Below are positions 47,743 to 56,781 of a DNA stretch of 64,000 bases, in pieces. The position numbers were made by a program, and so were the translations under genes. Location: NCBI RefSeq assembly GCF_001011155.1, contig NZ_CP011479.1, positions 1,258,501 to 1,322,500 on the forward strand, read 5' to 3'. The notes below the pieces were generated by a model. It worked only from the letters and a program-made list of their open reading frames with translations. It made no database searches and had not been told where the DNA came from. The number at the start of each line of letters is the position of its first letter. The stretch's first letter is position 1. This DNA is from Hoeflea sp. IMCC20628 (GTDB lineage Bacteria > Pseudomonadota > Alphaproteobacteria > Rhizobiales > Rhizobiaceae).

Positions 47743-48510
47743 TCAGTTGATGGCCCAGGGCGGGACCGCCAGAATCAGATGGGTCACCGCCGCATCGAAG
47801 GCGTAAAACGACCAGTGCAACCCATAGGCCCAGCGAAAGCCGTGCTTCAGGCGCAAATAGAGATAGGGAACGACAAGCCCGAACAGGGTCGCGGCAATGG
47901 TGAAGCGTGTCACATAGAGCGGTGAAAAGCCGTCGAGCGCCAGCAGCAGATGGAATCCGCCGAACATCAGTCCCATGCCGATTGCGATGGTCGTCAGGCG
48001 CAATTTCAACTCGGCGGCGGTGTAGATCAGTGACGCCACGAGAACCTGCTGGAACAGGATGTCGGCCGATTTGGGCAGGTAATACCAGCCGGACGCGAAC
48101 ATGAATTCCGGCGGGTCACTGGGCGCCCGCCACATTGAGACCGGCGGCAGGCTGGGCAGGATGACCGCGACGAAAATGGCAAACACCGCCATGACGGGAA
48201 CCATCGCCTTGGCGTGGGCCAGGATCTTCCGGCGCACCAGGCTGCCAGCCAGAACCCGGCGGAACCAAAGCACCGCCAGTCCGGTCCATATCAGGTAATA
48301 GGCGGCAAACAGACCCGGCGCGTCGTTGTAGCCGCTCTCCAGACCGAAAGCCTCGACCAGAACGTAGTAACCGTAGCTCGAGACCGACCACAGGCCAGCC
48401 ACGCTGAGCAGGGTGAGCACCAAAGTGACGGCGGGATACTCCACGCCGTCTTTTTGAAAGAAACGGAACCAGCCCGGCCGCATATTGCCCATGATCACCT
48501 CATCGTTCAT
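47743..48510 (-). CDS. Integral membrane protein of unknown function
   Basis: A 255-residue protein with about seven hydrophobic helices, beginning GVEYPAVTLVLTLLSVAGLW. Histidines occur in or near the later helices (GGFHLLLALDGF, YGLHWSFYAFDAAVTHLIL). I do not recognise the family. The ATG at 48510 overlaps the stop of the upstream YHYH gene as ATGA, which both fixes the start and indicates translational coupling. It presumably works with the secreted YHYH proteins, for example in membrane redox or metal handling, but that is inference from position. Confidence 0.7.
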   Translation of the reverse strand: MNDEVIMGNMRPGWFRFFQKDGVEYPAVTLVLTLLSVAGLWSVSSYGYYVLVEAFGLESGYNDAPGLFAAYYLIWTGLAVLWFRRVLAGSLVRRKILAHAKAMVPVMAVFAIFVAVILPSLPPVSMWRAPSDPPEFMFASGWYYLPKSADILFQQVLVASLIYTAAELKLRLTTIAIGMGLMFGGFHLLLALDGFSPLYVTRFTIAATLFGLVVPYLYLRLKHGFRWAYGLHWSFYAFDAAVTHLILAVPPWAIN

Positions 48511-49517
48511 GGGCGCGGCGGGCGTACCGAAGCGTCGCAAATTGCAGTGTCATCCTCGAATACGCAGCCTGCCTGGGCGGTGAGGCAGCCGAGAATCGCG
48601 TTCGAGCCCGCCGTTCCGGCGTGGTAATGATAGGCCAGCCCCTCGCTCTGATGGCCGTTGCAGCTGTCGAGATCGTCAGGGTCGGTACCTGCTGCCGTCT
48701 GGTGCGAGAGGATCTGGAAGCCATCCATCGCAATGCCGATCTGGGTGCCATGCTCTGCTGTGACGGGACCGTAGGTTGCCGGTGACTGCTGCAGGCAGTC
48801 GGTCACGGCATGATAGTGATACCCGACATGGGGGTTTACGTGGCCGCCGCAATCATCAAAAGGAGCGATGGTATGGGCGGCGAGAATCGCGTCGAGCGGC
48901 GCCGGGCCATCCAGCCTGATGCCGTTATAGGCGACGCCGGATCCGGAAAAATTCGTCGGCTGCGACTGGCTTGCGGCCTGTGGCTCAACCGGGATCACAT
49001 AGGTCATGGTTGCATCCTCAGGCATGTATTCAGGCAGGCACTGGACGCAGTAATTCTGGTAGGCCGGATCGACATCCGGACGGGCGGCTGCCTGACAGGC
49101 CTGCAATGTCCCGGTGAAACGGACATTGCCGGTGTCGGGGTCATAGAGCTGCCACTTGGCGTCGCCATAGAGTTCCGCAAGATTCTTGATGAAACTTCCG
49201 TCGACATCGTGAACCTCGCCATCCTTCAGCCAGATGCCGCCAGCCTCTGCACCGTCGGCAATGTTGCTCGGGCACCAGGGGCCGGGTGTGTAGCTCTGCG
49301 GGTCAGCTTTGACCGTGATCGAGAGGCATTTTGTCTGAGCCCCTTGTGACAGCGTGCAATCGACAATTTTCGGTTCTCCAACCAGATCCGCGCTAGCAAA
49401 GAAGGCGGACGCCTGAGTGATGCTGTCGTTCGATGTCTGGGCGACGGCTGCGGTTCCGCAGACAACCAGGCCTGCGATAAGGGCGGTCTTGAGCCCAAGG
49501 GCATTGAATGATGTCAT
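48507..49517 (-). CDS. Secreted YHYH-domain protein (paralogue 1)
   Basis: A 336-residue protein with a signal peptide ending VAQTS (hydrophobic core TALIAGLVVCGTAAVA). The N-terminal half has VDCTLSQGAQTKCLSITV, GPWCPSN and GGIW blocks; the C-terminal half has CGGHVNPHVGYHYHAVTDC, GIAMDGFQI, and CNGHQSEGLAYHYHAGT, the YHYH-domain pattern with paired His and Cys. Its function is not established; histidine and cysteine spacing suggests a metal or disulfide site. It is divergent from a MarR regulator whose operator overlaps the intergenic region. ATG 49517 is chosen at the signal peptide. Confidence 0.78.
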   Translation of the reverse strand: MTSFNALGLKTALIAGLVVCGTAAVAQTSNDSITQASAFFASADLVGEPKIVDCTLSQGAQTKCLSITVKADPQSYTPGPWCPSNIADGAEAGGIWLKDGEVHDVDGSFIKNLAELYGDAKWQLYDPDTGNVRFTGTLQACQAAARPDVDPAYQNYCVQCLPEYMPEDATMTYVIPVEPQAASQSQPTNFSGSGVAYNGIRLDGPAPLDAILAAHTIAPFDDCGGHVNPHVGYHYHAVTDCLQQSPATYGPVTAEHGTQIGIAMDGFQILSHQTAAGTDPDDLDSCNGHQSEGLAYHYHAGTAGSNAILGCLTAQAGCVFEDDTAICDASVRPPRP

Positions 49518-49581
49518 GAGTCTTCTGCGCCTTCCGTGAAGTGGTGCGGCAGCTTTTTGGCTTGCCATATGCAGATAGGTA

Positions 49582-49602
49582 GCATACTAACTGTTAGCAT
49601 GC
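49582..49602. promoter_or_regulatory. Palindromic operator overlapping the marR start
   Basis: GCATACTAAC (49582-49591), one T, then GTTAGCATGC (49593-49602) form a 10-1-10 inverted repeat with 9 of 10 matching pairs. It overlaps the presumed ATG of the MarR gene at 49599. It is suited to repress both divergent transcripts, including the YHYH gene on the other strand. Confidence 0.65.
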
Positions 49603-50078
49603 AAATCGAACCATACATTTTTCATCTCCTGCTTCACTCGGCGGCTCTTGTGGAAGAACGGCTTCGGCTCCGGCTGGCCGATCTGGATATTCCACCGCGT
49701 CAGGCGCGGATCCTTGATGCGCTGGGCCGGATGCAAAAGGCCTCCCAGGCAGAACTTGCACGCGAGTTTGATCTGACGCCTGCCAGCATGAGCACTATGA
49801 CGGGAAGGTTGTTGCAAGCCGGCTACATCTTGCGCACGCCGCATCCCGATGAGGCCCGAAGCAATGTCTTGCAACTCTCCGACAAGGGGCGTGGCTTGCT
49901 GGCGGAGGTGCACAGGGCCTGGTCTGAAATTGACCGGATGATTGTGGACACGATGGGGCAGGAGCATGCGGCGCACCTTGCCGGGCTGACACTTGAACTG
50001 CGCGACACGCTTGGCGGGCGTGGCCCCGGCCGTGCCCGGACGCCGGACCCTGCTGGCGACCAGCAACCCCAGCGCTGA
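49599..50078 (+). CDS. MarR-family transcriptional regulator
   Basis: A 159-residue winged-helix protein: LHSAALVEERLRLRLADLDI, PPRQARILDALGRM, the recognition helix in FDLTPASMSTMTGRLLQAGYI, and the wing HPDEARSNVLQLSDKG. It lies 33 bases upstream of the second YHYH gene on the same strand and divergent from the first, and a palindrome sits over its start. This makes it the probable local regulator of the YHYH locus. An in-frame ATG at 49569 could add 10 residues. The C-terminus is Pro/Arg/Gly-rich. Confidence 0.82.
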   Translation: MQIEPYIFHLLLHSAALVEERLRLRLADLDIPPRQARILDALGRMQKASQAELAREFDLTPASMSTMTGRLLQAGYILRTPHPDEARSNVLQLSDKGRGLLAEVHRAWSEIDRMIVDTMGQEHAAHLAGLTLELRDTLGGRGPGRARTPDPAGDQQPQR

Positions 50079-50111
50079 CTGTAAACGCTACAAATTGGAG
50101 AAGAGAACATC

Positions 50112-51284
50112 ATGGCAAGTTTGAACCATGCGCTGCGCGCCCTGCTGCTCGGCGGCGTATTAATGGCGCCCGGCGCGGCGATTGCCCATCCCGATCTGGC
50201 GACATTTGTTGCAGCTGCCTTTTCGAAGGAGCCGGTCACCGTCGATTGCACGCTCGAAAATGGTGTTGGCGCAAAATGCTACGAGATCACGGTCAATTAT
50301 CTTCCCGAGGGGCTGAAGATCGGACCGTTCTGCCCTGCAACGCTCGATGACGCCGGTGGTATCTGGCACTGGACCGGCGAGAATGGCGGGCTCTACCGTG
50401 TCGATGCGGAATTCCTGAAGATGCTTGACGGTCTGGGCTATCGCTTCTTTGACGATGACGGGACCGTCCATGTTGTCGACAACGCCACCGAGCGGCCAAC
50501 CGTGGATCACGCCTGCATCAACGTCTCGGCAGACGAGACGGTCAAGATCACCATGCGGCTGCCGGTGACCCCGGTCATGGCTGAAACCCCGACGGTGCTC
50601 GGTGTGGTAGGCAAGGTTGGCGTTGCGCTTGACGGCGTGCCGATCTTTTCCGATGCGCCCAGCATCCAGCAAACCGGCCATATGCCGGCCCTCGACACCT
50701 GTGGCGGCCATATCGATCCCGGCGGCTGGTATCATTGGCATGCGACGTCAACCGACATCGACACGGTGTTCGATCAGGCCAAGGTTGGGGCCCATTGTGC
50801 GCTAGAGCAGGACAGCAGGGCTCTCTTCGGCTATGCGTTTGATGGCTACCCTATGGTTGGCAGTACCGAAATGGACGGCACAGCTGCAGCCGGTCTTGAT
50901 CAGTGCAATGGCCATGTCGGTGAAACGGCGTTGGGCGTAACCTATCACTATCACGCCTCCGAAGAGTTCCCGAACCTGCCTGGTTGCCTTGTCGGAGTTC
51001 AGGCGCAGAACAATTTTTCAACAACTGCGACAGCCGGTATTGGGGCAACACGGGCCGGTGAAGGTGGCCGCAACGAGCCGCCACGTCCAGATGACGGCGG
51101 TCCCGGTCATGTGCCTCCGGGCTTCGACGAGGCTGCAGCAAGTCTGGGTGTGACCACCGATGTGCTGATGCAGGCGCTCGGAAATCCGCAAGGCGGCCGT
51201 CCTGATCTGGCTGCGGCAGCGGAGAACCTTGGCACCACCGAGGCCAAGTTGCGTGCCGTCCTGCCGCCACCTCCGGGGCGGTAA
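50112..51284 (+). CDS. Secreted YHYH-domain protein (paralogue 2)
   Basis: A 390-residue protein with a signal peptide (LNHALRALLLGGVLMAPGAAIA) and the same block order as the divergent paralogue: VDCTLENGVGAKCYEITV, IGPFCPAT, DAGGIWHW, CGGHIDPGGWYHWHAT, GYAFDGYPM, and CNGHVGETALGVTYHYHAS. The C-terminus adds a proline-rich linker and two short repeats of the A-x-L-G-V/T-T pattern (AASLGVTTDVLMQAL, AENLGTTEAKLRAVL). The two proteins share the VDCTL, KC, CP and GGIW pattern, so they are paralogues. Its biochemical role is unknown. Confidence 0.8.
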   Translation: MASLNHALRALLLGGVLMAPGAAIAHPDLATFVAAAFSKEPVTVDCTLENGVGAKCYEITVNYLPEGLKIGPFCPATLDDAGGIWHWTGENGGLYRVDAEFLKMLDGLGYRFFDDDGTVHVVDNATERPTVDHACINVSADETVKITMRLPVTPVMAETPTVLGVVGKVGVALDGVPIFSDAPSIQQTGHMPALDTCGGHIDPGGWYHWHATSTDIDTVFDQAKVGAHCALEQDSRALFGYAFDGYPMVGSTEMDGTAAAGLDQCNGHVGETALGVTYHYHASEEFPNLPGCLVGVQAQNNFSTTATAGIGATRAGEGGRNEPPRPDDGGPGHVPPGFDEAAASLGVTTDVLMQALGNPQGGRPDLAAAAENLGTTEAKLRAVLPPPPGR

Positions 51285-51455
51285 GTCCGCGCAGGATCTT
51301 GGCTCAAAAGAAAGCCTGACCCGGGCCGCCTGGAATATGCTCGCAACATGACATACATATCCATGACGTCACATAATTGTGTCTTGATTTTGCTGCAATG
51401 CACCATTAGATGACGGTCAGGAGATTTCGGGAGGAATGACCTTTGGAAGTCGACC

Positions 51456-52058
51456 ATGTTTTTGAAGTTTCTGTTCAAGCCGCGTGAGCCGCAATTTGCC
51501 CTTGGCGATGACGTCAAGCTGAGATATCTCGGCCCGGCGGACGCTGTGGCTTTCCGCGACCATATCCACGAACTGCATTTTGAAGATTTCCGGGATCGTT
51601 TCAACGGTCTGGTGTCGGACTTCTGGCTCGACAAATATATCGCCCGCTCGCTCAACGAGGCGCTCGTCATCGGCGCCTTTGACGACGACCATCTGGTCGC
51701 GGTTGCGGAGCTGCACACCGGCGGCAAGATCGAGCCGGGGCAGGGCGAATCGGCATTCTCCGTGGCATCGGACTGGCGCCACAAGGGGCTGGGCACGATC
51801 CTGCTCAAGGCTTTGCTGCGGGCCGCATCGGAAAATGACATCTCCACCATCATCGTCGAGACCGGTGCGCAGAACCATGCGATGAAAGCACTGGCGCGCC
51901 GGTTTGGCGCCCGGATGCAGTTTGCCGTCGATCAATCGATCGGGCGCATCAATGTCGCCGAAGGCTTGCGGCTGGCGGGCAGGCATGTGGCGAAACAGAA
52001 TTATCCGGTGCCGCTGCCAGTGGGCGAAGCCCCGTCAGTTCCGACTTCGCTGATCTGA
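51456..52058 (+). CDS. GNAT-family acetyltransferase
   Basis: A 200-residue protein with a GNAT fold: LRYLGPADAVAF near the start, VAVAELHTGGK (strand 4 region), SAFSVASDWRHKGLGTILLKALLRAASEN (acetyl-CoA binding, R-x-x-G-x-G) and IIVETGAQNHAMKALARRFGA. The substrate is unknown. It stands alone between the YHYH locus and the phasin. Confidence 0.82.
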   Translation: MFLKFLFKPREPQFALGDDVKLRYLGPADAVAFRDHIHELHFEDFRDRFNGLVSDFWLDKYIARSLNEALVIGAFDDDHLVAVAELHTGGKIEPGQGESAFSVASDWRHKGLGTILLKALLRAASENDISTIIVETGAQNHAMKALARRFGARMQFAVDQSIGRINVAEGLRLAGRHVAKQNYPVPLPVGEAPSVPTSLI

Positions 52059-52148
52059 GGAACGGATTCAACTGCCTGGCAGATTGAATCCGGTGTTTCC
52101 CTCAAGTCATTCAAAACAATAGAAAATCATTCTCTCGTGCGAGCGGAC

Positions 52149-52186
52149 AACAAAAGGCCCGGGAGGCGATCAACGCATCCCGGGCC
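52149..52186 (-). terminator. Rho-independent terminator of the phasin gene
   Basis: GGCCCGGGA (52156-52164) and TCCCGGGCC (52178-52186) form a perfect 9-bp stem with a 13-base loop. On the minus strand the hairpin is followed by TTTTG, and it lies 27 bases past the phasin stop. Confidence 0.85.
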
Positions 52187-52213
52187 ATATTTATGTGCCG
52201 GTCCTGAAACGGA

Positions 52214-52756
52214 TCAGGCGGCCTTGTTGCCGTGGTTCATGGCCTTGGCAGCGGCTTCGCGCGCGGTGGCTGCGGCCTGTTCCATCGATGCCTTGGCGGT
52301 CTCGGAGACATCCTTGAGGCGGTCGAAATTGGCTTTCGAGCTGTCGCGCAGAAAGTCGGCCTGGTGCTTGAGAGCGTCGGGCAGCGACTTGGCGCCAGCA
52401 ACCTTCTCGACTGTCTCGAAGGCGTGGCGGACATTGGCGGCGGTCATGTCGATCAGGCTCTTGGTGAAATTGGCGTAGTGGCCGACAAACGACACCGCGG
52501 CTTTTTCCGCTTCGGCGTTCAGCTTGGCAGCGCCTTCGTGGGCTGCTTCGGTGCGGGCCTGCACGGTGGCTGCCTGCTGGGCAACGAACTCGCGGGCGGC
52601 TTCCGGAGCAACCATCTTTTCCTGCAGGTTTTCGACCGCATCCATGATCATGGTCTTGGCGTCATTGGTGGAAGCTGCGCCTGTGTGGGCGGCGCTTGTG
52701 TCGGCTGCAGTGGTCTTGGCGTTTGATGTCTTGGTGGTCTTTGTCATGTCAGTCAT
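52214..52756 (-). CDS. Phasin-family protein
   Basis: A 180-residue, alanine-rich, helical protein. It starts with a disordered Thr/Ala/Lys segment, then the phasin core: DAVENLQEKMVAPEAAREFVAQQA, VSFVGHYANFTKSLIDM, VRHAFETVEKVAGAKSLPDALKHQADFLRDSSKANFDRLKDV. Phasins coat polyhydroxyalkanoate granules. A second in-frame ATG at 52747 is possible. It has its own terminator. Confidence 0.85.
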   Translation of the reverse strand: MTDMTKTTKTSNAKTTAADTSAAHTGAASTNDAKTMIMDAVENLQEKMVAPEAAREFVAQQAATVQARTEAAHEGAAKLNAEAEKAAVSFVGHYANFTKSLIDMTAANVRHAFETVEKVAGAKSLPDALKHQADFLRDSSKANFDRLKDVSETAKASMEQAAATAREAAAKAMNHGNKAA

Positions 52757-53006
52757 CCTCGAGTGTGAGCAATGTCATGCCCCGTTCATTGTGACCCGGG
52801 GCGAATTGTTGTTGTGCACTGCAACATATATTGCGCCGCAACATAAGCTTCAAGGGGCGTCGGACACTTTTTCACGGCTTTGGCGGCGCGGTGGCGATGT
52901 GGCCGGAAGGTCCTGGAAAATTGGCATTGGGACAACACGGCCGGGCCTGTATAGTCGGCCTCAGTGCAACTGGCGGCCTCCTGCCGCCGTAACCGGGAGA
53001 GTTTCC

Positions 53007-53447
53007 ATGGCCGAGAAGAAGAACAGCACCGAAGACATGGTTTCCATGTTCATGAATTTCGGCAAGGACATGAAGCTGCCGTCGCCGGATCTGGAAGCGC
53101 TGGTCGAGCGGCACAAGAAGAACCTGCAGGCGCTGGACACGGCCGCCAAAAAGGCAGGCTCGGGGGCGACGTCGATTCTCGAGCGCCAGCGCGAAATGGT
53201 TCAGGAGGCGCTCGATGAAATCTCCGCCATGGCCGAAAATCTCAAGGGCGGCAGCGATCCGCAATCGATGATGAAGGCGCAGGCGGATTTCGCCAAGCGC
53301 TCGTTTGAAACCGCGATCAAGAACACCAGCGAGATTGCCGGCATGGCGCAGAAATCCAGCGCCGACGCCTTCAAGATGATGCAGGACAACATGCAGGAAA
53401 CGCTGGAAGAAGTGCGCAAGGCGATGACCCAGCACACCAGAAAATAG
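53007..53447 (+). CDS. Phasin-family protein, second type
   Basis: A 146-residue helical protein distinct from the divergent phasin. Blocks include MVSMFMNFGKDMKLPSPDL, ERHKKNLQALDTAAKKA, ILERQREMVQEALDEI and a long amphipathic C-terminus (DFAKRSFETAIKNTSEIAGMA). This fits the TIGR01841-type phasins. ATG 53007 follows GGGAGA. Having two divergent phasins suggests a polyhydroxyalkanoate lifestyle. It ends at the hairpin at 53485. Confidence 0.82.
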   Translation: MAEKKNSTEDMVSMFMNFGKDMKLPSPDLEALVERHKKNLQALDTAAKKAGSGATSILERQREMVQEALDEISAMAENLKGGSDPQSMMKAQADFAKRSFETAIKNTSEIAGMAQKSSADAFKMMQDNMQETLEEVRKAMTQHTRK

Positions 53448-53484
53448 GCATTTGCCGCACCAGGCCTGTTTGGGACTGGAAGCG

Positions 53485-53517
53485 TCCCGTTCTGCCGCAG
53501 GGCAGGACGGGATTTTT
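53485..53517 (+). terminator. Rho-independent terminator of the second phasin
   Basis: TCCCGTTCTGCC (53485-53496), loop GCAG, and GGCAGGACGGGA (53501-53512) make a 12-bp stem with one G-T pair, followed by TTTTT. Confidence 0.9.
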
Positions 53518-53600
53518 GCAGCTGATGCGCCCTTGCGACAGGGTGCGGGCGAGGGTTAGATGCGCCTGGAAACTGCTGACTGACTGATAAAGGACTAATC

Positions 53601-54536
53601 ATGCGCATTGTTACCGGAGACGATATCCGTTCGGTCTGTTCCTGGCCATTTGCCGTGGAGGCGCTGCGCGCCGGCCACCTGATGCCGCCGGCGGACTTGC
53701 GCGATTCGCTGGTGGAAAATGCCGGCCGCAAGATGCTGGTGCGCACCGCCTGGATTCCGGGCCTTGCCTCGGGCGTCAAGGCGGTGACGATCTATCCCGA
53801 CAATCCCTCGGCCGAGCCGGCGCGGCCATCGGTGCAGGGCCAGGTGCTGCTGTTTGACGAGGCGCGCGGCGATGTCGTTGCCGTGCTCGAAGGCGTTGAC
53901 CTCACCGCCTGGAAGACGGCGGGGGATTCAGCGCTTGGCTCGTCGTGCCTGTCGCGGCTTGATGTGCGCACCATGCTGATGGTCGGCGCCGGCTCGATGG
54001 CGCGGCCGTTGATTGACGCGCACCGTACCGTGCGGCCAACGCTCGACCGGGTGCTGGTCTGGAACCGCAGCCAGGGCCGGGCCGAGGATCTGGTGCAATC
54101 GCTCGCCGACGACGGAATTTCCGCCGAAGTGGTAAGCGATCTGGATGCGGCAGTGGCGCGCGCCGACCTGATCTGCTCGGCCACCATGTCGACCGAGCCG
54201 CTGATCCGTGGCGCGGCGCTCAAGCCCGGCACCCATGTCGATCTGGTCGGCGCCTATACGCCGTCGATGCGCGAGGCCGACGATGCGGTGCTGACCCGCG
54301 GCCGGCTGTTTGTCGACAGCTTTGCCACCACCGTCGGCCATATCGGCGAAGTGATGATCCCGATGGCCTCCGGCGTGATAACCAAAGCCGATATCCAGGG
54401 CGATCTGCATGATCTGGTTCAGGCCAGGGCCGGACGCGGCGCGACCGACGAGATCACCATCTTCAAGAACGGCGGCGGCGCCCATCTCGACGTGATGATC
54501 GCCCACGCGGTGTATCTGGCGCTTGAGGGGCGGTGA
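53601..54536 (+). CDS. Ornithine cyclodeaminase/mu-crystallin family protein
   Basis: A 311-residue protein with a Rossmann domain in the centre: TMLMVGAGSMARPLIDAHRTVRP (G-x-G-x-x-A) followed by NRSQGRAEDLVQSL. N-terminal KAVTIYPDNP and the LLFDEARGDVVAVLEG block are family hallmarks. Members include ornithine cyclodeaminase, alanine dehydrogenase and ketimine reductase; the residues seen do not decide between them. It is downstream of the phasin, separated by a terminator. Confidence 0.85.
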   Translation: MRIVTGDDIRSVCSWPFAVEALRAGHLMPPADLRDSLVENAGRKMLVRTAWIPGLASGVKAVTIYPDNPSAEPARPSVQGQVLLFDEARGDVVAVLEGVDLTAWKTAGDSALGSSCLSRLDVRTMLMVGAGSMARPLIDAHRTVRPTLDRVLVWNRSQGRAEDLVQSLADDGISAEVVSDLDAAVARADLICSATMSTEPLIRGAALKPGTHVDLVGAYTPSMREADDAVLTRGRLFVDSFATTVGHIGEVMIPMASGVITKADIQGDLHDLVQARAGRGATDEITIFKNGGGAHLDVMIAHAVYLALEGR

Positions 54537-54739
54537 GGGGAGGGTGGATCGACTGTTTGTGGTGTGAGGCTGGATTGGGAGGGGATCGGAATTCGGTTCG
54601 CCAGCTAAATGACAGGGCCAGCTAGCAAAACCCGGATTAACGCATACAGCCCGACGGTCCGGTGTGGATGTTATAGAGGAGGCTTGTGGGAAATTGTCTC
54701 GGTGCTTAATCTCTCCAGATATCAATTCTAGGAATCCCA

Positions 54740-55406
54740 ATGCACATTAGCCGTTTGAAACTCAAGAATTGGCGGAACTTTAAGTCTGGCGAGATTCAGA
54801 ACCTTCCTGAATCTGTCTACATTTTGGGACCTAATGCTGCGGGCAAGTCAAATCTCTTGGATGCTATACGCTTCTTGAGGGACGTGTCGAAGCATCGTGG
54901 CGGCGGACTTCAGGATGCAATCGAGCGTCGCGGTGGGGTCGGAAAAATCCGATGTTTACATGCACGAAACGACACTGAAATACTAATTGAAGCTGACGTA
55001 GTAGACGATAATGATACTCTAATTTGGAGATACGAACTTGGCTTCAACATTCCACCGAAAGGCAAGCGTGATCCGCAGGTCACGAAGGAACGAGTGACAT
55101 TATTTAAGCCGGATGGAAAGTCTACCGTTCTGATAGAGAGACCAGGACAGCCCGAGATAAGTGATGAACTTCTCCTTCGCTAAACGCATATCGAGCAGAT
55201 CAGTGCAAATGCGAAATTTCGCGAACTGGCAGATTTCTTTTCTGGTTCTACCTACGTCCATCTCGTTCCTCAGTTACTGAAATTCGGTGACCAAATTGGC
55301 GGGCGGGTCATAGATGATGACCCATTTGGTCAAGAATTCATGTTGAGAATCGCGCGGACTACACCGCGTACGAGAGAGGCTCGCCTGAAGCGCATAGAAA
55401 CAGCGT
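54740..55406 (+). pseudogene. N-terminal part of an AAA/OLD-type ATPase, interrupted
   Basis: This piece encodes the first ~222 residues of a RecF/OLD-like ATPase: ISRLKLKNWRNFKSGEIQNL, then the P-loop ILGPNAAGKSNLLDAIRFL. A TAA at 55181-55183 interrupts codon 148, after which the same frame continues (THIEQISANAKFRELADFFSG ... VHLVPQLLKFGD) until the IS at 55407. The missing remainder is found on the minus strand at 60510-60820 and 58929-59134. GC here is clearly below the window average. It is a dead fragment unless the stop is misread. Confidence 0.85.
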
Positions 55407-56781
55407 GTAATTACCCACCCCCTTGCCATGCACCACAATGTCTGAATCCATGATGATATGGATCGGACTGATTTGCAGCAGCTGAGCAAGGACGAATTGA
55501 TCGAGATGGTGCTTCGGCTCCAACGGCCTGCCAAGGATTCTCGGACGTCTTCCAAGCCGCCCTCTACGGACAAGAAAGAGAAACGCGTCAACTCACGACC
55601 GGGTGGAGCCAAGCCCGGGCATGAACCCCACAATAGGGTGCTGGCGGATTTTGCCGACATGTTTCGCGATCATGAACCGACCGCCTGCAAGAGATGCGGC
55701 CATGCGTTTTCCGGTGATGATACGATGGTGCTGGCCGGGGCCTATGACGAGATCGATATTCCTGCGATCCGTCCTCATGTCACCCGGCATCGGCGTTTTT
55801 CCTGTCATTGCCCGCAATGCGGCACGACGACAAAAGCCACCGCACCTGCCGTGGCAACCGCAACGCCGTTCGGGCCAGGCATTCACGCGCTGGCGATCTA
55901 CCTCAAGAGTTTCCATGCATTGTCTTACGAACGCCTGAGCGATGTGTTCATGGATATCTTCGGCCTCCATGCGAGCGAGGGCGCGATCATGAACATGTTT
56001 GCCCGCTCCCGTCCGAGCTTCCAGGCCACAGCACAGGCCGCCAAGGCCAGCCTTCGAGCCGCCCGCGTTGTCGCCAGCGACGAAACCGGTGTGCGTATTG
56101 AGGGCACAAATGCCCAACACTGGGTTTTTCATTGCAAGGATGCCGTTGTCCACCAGCCCGATTACTCCCGTGCAGCACGGGTCGTTCACGAGACCATGGG
56201 CGGCCATGTCCCCGAGGTATGGATATCTGATCGGTATTCAGCCCAGCAATCTCACGGCCATCGACATCAAACCTGCCTTGCACATTTGGCGCGTGATACA
56301 GCCTTTGCGCTGGAACATGGCGAGGATGATCTCCCTCTTCGCTTCCAGCTTTGGTTTGGCCGTGTGTTTGATTTCGCCAGAGCCATAAGCACATTCGCTG
56401 CGTCTACCGTCGCAAGCAAGAAGCGCAAATTCGATAAACAGCTTGCCGGGCTTCTATGCGCCCCGACTTCATGCGACCTGGCCCAGAAGCTCCAGGCCAA
56501 GGTCGGGCGGGCCCGCGATCAGCTGCTGACGTTTTGCGACTATCCCGGAGAAGTCGATGTCACCAACAACACATCTGAGCGAAAGCTCCGTCCATGGGTC
56601 ATTCAGCGAAAGGTGACAAACGGATATCGCGCCATGTGGGCCGCCCAAGCCGAAGCGAACATACGCACGACAGTCGATACCGCACGCCTCAAAGGCGCAA
56701 ACCCCTTCCAGGTCATCGCATCCGTCCTGGCATAGGCCGGTAGAAGAACCGGAAATCACGAATTCAGGGGTGGGTAATTAC
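55407..56781 (+). mobile_element. IS66-family element, full copy A (1375 bp)
   Basis: The element is bounded by inverted ends GTAATTACCCACCCC and carries one transposase gene and no tnpA/tnpB accessory genes, as in the ISBst12 subgroup. It abuts AACAGCGT at its left, which is repeated at the start of the ATPase middle pieces (60820 and 62506), i.e. the 8-bp target duplication. Its right end abuts the TGAACATG of truncated copy B. Confidence 0.9.
55458..56735 (+). CDS. IS66-family transposase (copy A)
   Basis: A 425-residue DDE transposase. An N-terminal leucine-rich helix (LQQLSKDELIEMVLRLQRP), a zinc finger (CKRCGHAF ... CHCPQCGTTT), then the catalytic triad: ASDETGV, ISDRYSAQQ, and the Glu in NNTSERKLRP. 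It appears intact and so could act in trans. Confidence 0.93.
   Translation: MDRTDLQQLSKDELIEMVLRLQRPAKDSRTSSKPPSTDKKEKRVNSRPGGAKPGHEPHNRVLADFADMFRDHEPTACKRCGHAFSGDDTMVLAGAYDEIDIPAIRPHVTRHRRFSCHCPQCGTTTKATAPAVATATPFGPGIHALAIYLKSFHALSYERLSDVFMDIFGLHASEGAIMNMFARSRPSFQATAQAAKASLRAARVVASDETGVRIEGTNAQHWVFHCKDAVVHQPDYSRAARVVHETMGGHVPEVWISDRYSAQQSHGHRHQTCLAHLARDTAFALEHGEDDLPLRFQLWFGRVFDFARAISTFAASTVASKKRKFDKQLAGLLCAPTSCDLAQKLQAKVGRARDQLLTFCDYPGEVDVTNNTSERKLRPWVIQRKVTNGYRAMWAAQAEANIRTTVDTARLKGANPFQVIASVLA

Noticed and set aside
52524-53006. N-terminal extension of the second phasin
   Set aside because: The extension lies antisense to the first phasin; GGGAGA before ATG 53007 and family length fix the start there.
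54740-55183. A complete short ATPase gene of 147 residues
   Set aside because: The reading frame continues past the TAA in conserved family sequence, so it is an interrupted piece, not a natural end.
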